Shown in pieces: positions 62,501 through 64,000 of a stretch of 64,000 bases of DNA. Under the pieces are notes generated by a model. It worked only from the letters and a program-made list of their open reading frames with translations. It searched no databases and was not told where the DNA came from. Position numbers and translations under genes: made by a program. Positions within the stretch are counted from its first letter, which is position 1. Each line of letters starts with the position of its first letter. The stretch is from Breviolum minutum Mf 1.05b.01 (taxonomy: Eukaryota; Sar; Dinophyceae; Suessiales; Symbiodiniaceae), in assembly GCA_000507305.1 (NCBI GenBank), contig DF241776.1, forward strand, positions 1 to 64,000, given 5' to 3'.

Positions 62501-64000
62501 GTTTGTGTGGGAAAAAAAGCCCCTGGTGAAGGTCCAAAACATGGAACAAAAAATGCTGGGGACAAAAAAAAACACATTGGGATGGAAGCCAAAAATTGAA
62601 GTTTTTGTTATTATACTTACTTGTGTTATTCCTCAAAATAAAAATGCAGAGGGTGAATTTCAGGAAATTTCCCATGTTTTTTCAAGTGTCCCAGAAGGAC
62701 GTTCGGGATCTTCCATCGATTCTCCTTCCAAATTCGGAGAAAGTGGACGTCAGGAATTTGGGCCTACCTTAGGCCATCCGAATGTAGCTGGAAGGATCAT
62801 GTATAGCCTACCCATAGCTCGGGTTATATTACATATAATTACGTATGTATACTTGGTGGCGAAAATGGTAGTTACTAACTAGTTGGTAAGTTGGGTTATA
62901 ACCCTATTTAGGGGACTTATCAACCAACTTACAGGGGTTAATTATAGTTGTTATAACCCAACTTACAATTAGTTACTAACCACCATGAGCCACCAAGTAG
63001 GGTCCTGCCAGCCGACACTTGTTCACTCCGTGGACTTCCTAGAGGTTCCATTCACTGGTTCCGAACTCATGAAAATCCATTAATCTTTTACAAACTGGAT
63101 TTTTCAGGGCATGCCCCAATATATATGATATACAACTAGTAGATGTCACATTTAACAACAAATCAACTTATACAGAAACAACAGGTGCTCGAATTGGACC
63201 TGTAAAAAACCTGGAAATATTCAAAAACGATCATGTCTTTTCAGTTTACCACCCGAAAAGATGCGACCTTGTCCTTGAGATCAGTACTTTCATAAAGTCT
63301 TTGTACACAAAAAAATCCGCACTCCGCAAAAAAAAAAATCTCACATCAAAAAATCGGGTGGTAAAAAATCCAGGGGGCGAGCCTACTGTGTTCCAAAAAA
63401 ATCCCACGAATTCCAAACATTGGGATTTTCTGGAAAATCCAACGGTTTTTTCTTTCAAAATGCTGGGGGGAAAAGATCCCTCCATCCCAACAGCCAGTGT
63501 AGCTGCAGCTAAGGAGTTTTTTCTGAACCAAAGAAATGGGGGGGGGCCTCAAAACCTGGATGAAAAAGTACATGGCACAGGAATACCTACATATTGGTTG
63601 AAATATAGTTTTGAGCTTTTCAGGTAACTAGCTTGAATCCAGTGGTGTTCAGATAAAGCACCACAAGATTTTCCCATGGTTTTCATCAAAATACTTAGCT
63701 GGTTGGTGCTTTCAATCCATTTGAAAAATATTAGTCAAAATGGGAATCTTCCCCAAGGTTCGGGGTGAAAATAAAAAATATTCGAAACCACCACCCAGAT
63801 AAAAATCAACCATTCATGTAAGTAAATATACCATAGATGAATGGTATGGGTAACAAAAACCCTCCCATGGTTTTCATCGAAATGTCACTTAGGAATCCCG
63901 GCAGACAACACTTGGCTTGGTCTTGTCCACCCACTTCTTGAAGCAGTTGGCGCAGAAGATATGGGCGCAGCCACGCATCATCTTAGGTCGTCGCAACGTC
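59056..64000 (-). CDS. RING-HC / PDZ-like / RING-H2 probable E3 ubiquitin ligase (5' partial)
   Basis: Six exons join in phase: 63903-64000 (partial), 62380-62483, 61616-61652, 60767-60870, 60507-60552 and 59056-59561. The first holds the second half of a RING-HC finger (CAHIFCANCFKKWVD). A GC-AG splice supplies the last Cys pair as C-PTCR. The middle (LETATAPGLALCYRLYSG, DLIEKISPLPDT, RLCDIGGAICVICHDFLG) is unassigned. The last exon holds a PDZ-like domain and a complete RING-H2 ending 11 residues before the stop. RING fingers recruit E2 enzymes for ubiquitin transfer and PDZ modules bind C-terminal peptides, so a targeted E3 role is inferred. If the exon chain is wrong, two genes are present: a RING-HC gene and a PDZ-RING-H2 gene. 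The introns carry foldback elements. Confidence 0.6.
60090..60202. mobile_element. Family G element
   Basis: TCCTGGCAATTCTGCGTTCA at the left and GGTCACTTTGAATCACTT at the right. Mixed end type. Confidence 0.7.
60507..60552 (-). CDS. Linker exon LFVRGTRGVSASLGA
   Basis: 46 nt, phase 0 to 1, with acceptor GAAGACTCAG (or GATCGAAG six bases earlier) and strong donor GTGTGG. Joins to AREDLRP of the PDZ-like exon. Confidence 0.45.
60767..60870 (-). CDS. Exon with CVIC and hydrophobic segment
   Basis: 104 nt, phase 1 to 0, with acceptor TCTGAAGCAG and donor GTAGAT. It reads ISRLCDIGGAICVICHDFLG then SLLGAPEPPKITAI. The CVIC could be part of a zinc site, but no partner ligands are seen. Confidence 0.5.
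61316..61392 (+). repeat. TATACATATG microsatellite
   Basis: ATATGTACACATATGTATAT-type repeat within an intron of the RING/PDZ gene. Confidence 0.8.
61616..61652 (-). CDS. 37-nt exon DLIEKISPLPDT
   Basis: Phase 0 to 1, with acceptor GGGACCTGCAG and donor GTATGG. The plus strand is also open here (METTFQTPKIVEACEALQ), but phase agreement with both neighbours favours the minus strand. Confidence 0.45.
61960..62105. mobile_element. Family K element
   Basis: AATAACCATGGTGACTTGTT, GTCCCCTAAGGATCGGGTTG core. Intronic. Confidence 0.65.
62170..62315. mobile_element. Family Q element
   Basis: CCTAAAATGGTGGCTTTCCC ... TACTAAAAATGATTTTCGCA ... GGGGGTACC. It ends about 65 bp from the RING exon 62380-62483. 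Confidence 0.7.
62380..62483 (-). CDS. Exon completing the RING-HC finger (PTCRQAV)
   Basis: 104 nt, phase 1 to 0, with acceptor CACGGTCAG and strong donor AAG|GTGTGC. The split codon T+GT makes the Cys of C-PTCR. It continues TSSDVVQLETATAPGLAL and CYRLYSGMK. Confidence 0.6.
62850..62999. mobile_element. Foldback with TACTTGGTGGC ends (family P)
   Basis: TACTTGGTGGCGAAAATGGT and AGTTACTAACT are mirrored by AGTTACTAACCACCATGAGC and CACCAAGTA. Inner GTTGGGTTATAACCC is also palindromic. Confidence 0.8.
63010..63690. other. Intronic stretch with no recognised repeat or exon
   Basis: The plus frame 63301-63627 and its minus shadows are Lys/Asn/Phe-rich with poly-A runs. No motif or splice-supported exon was found. 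Confidence 0.35.
63697..63798. mobile_element. Family F element
   Basis: AGCTGGTTGGTGCTTTCAAT at the left and TTCGAAACCACCACCCAG at the right. A half M element (63800-63855) abuts it, 50 bp from the RING exon. Confidence 0.8.
63903..64000 (-). CDS. Partial exon: second half of a RING-HC finger, GC donor
   Basis: It reads TLRRPKMMRGCAHIFCANCF then KKWVDKTKPSVV. C-x-H-x2-C-x2-C with a following W is the RING-HC middle. Reading through instead of splicing would stop at RDS after losing one Cys. The GCCGGG donor restores it. The first Cys pair lies right of the window. Confidence 0.65.

Noticed and set aside
63890-63902. RING finger lacking one cysteine and ending RDS
   Set aside because: Splicing at the GC donor gives a complete RING with normal spacing, so the stop is probably intronic.
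1-64000. tRNA, rRNA, spliced-leader relics or transposase genes
   Set aside because: Looked for by eye and none found. A covariance-model and profile search would be needed to be sure.

Overview
The window looks like nuclear DNA of a eukaryotic protist. A dinoflagellate is my best guess. The reasons are very low coding density, tiny exons separated by long introns, several GC-AG introns, a strong AG|G bias at acceptors, and every confidently called exon on the minus strand, as in unidirectional gene clusters. The lineage is inferred: no rRNA, plastid gene or spliced-leader sequence was found to prove it. Long ORFs are scarce and most are chance or low-complexity frames. The real coding signal lies in 20-130 nt exons recognised by splice sites, reading phase and protein motifs.

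Coding layout, all minus strand unless stated. (A) 131-18876: a WD40-repeat gene running off the left edge. Ten exons between 131 and 10873 join in phase and three WD40 repeats are visible. Two further exons (14962-15040, 18854-18876) extend it. A phase-compatible chain of glycine-zipper exons (22.4-30.1 kb) lies upstream and may be the same or the preceding gene. (B) 30.5-34.6 kb: a GC-richer, repeat-poor island with longer open exons. It holds a Josephin-type deubiquitinase fragment with the catalytic-Cys motif, two unknown minus-strand ORFs, possible plus-strand coding and locally duplicated segments. A second island (8.2-10.0 kb) holds a small ORF, a partial duplicate of its 3' end and a 12-bp minisatellite. 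(C) 41513-48418: nine phase-compatible exons ending in a stop, function unknown. (D) 59056-64000: six phase-compatible exons encoding, N to C, a RING-HC finger (entering from beyond the right edge), an unknown middle, a PDZ-like domain and a C-terminal RING-H2 finger. This is a likely ubiquitin E3 ligase. Isolated exon candidates lie at 35.7, 37.8, 41.2, 53.4, 55.0, 55.2 and 57.4 kb.

Nearly everything else is short foldback DNA. By eye I recognise about 18 families (named A-R here) of 80-200 bp palindromic, MITE-like elements, roughly 120 copies, or about one per 500 bp. They fill introns and intergenic DNA but are almost absent from the two GC-rich islands and from exons. Several are nested: G in H, A in J, N in M, E in M, and a hairpin-forming tandem array inside a D element. 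Microsatellites (ATG, ACC, CAA, AACGAC, TA types) and a 390-bp assembly gap at 19912-20301 complete the picture.

No CRISPR array, bacterial operon, tRNA, rRNA or autonomous transposase was seen. All splice joins come from reading the genomic sequence alone; transcript data would be decisive.
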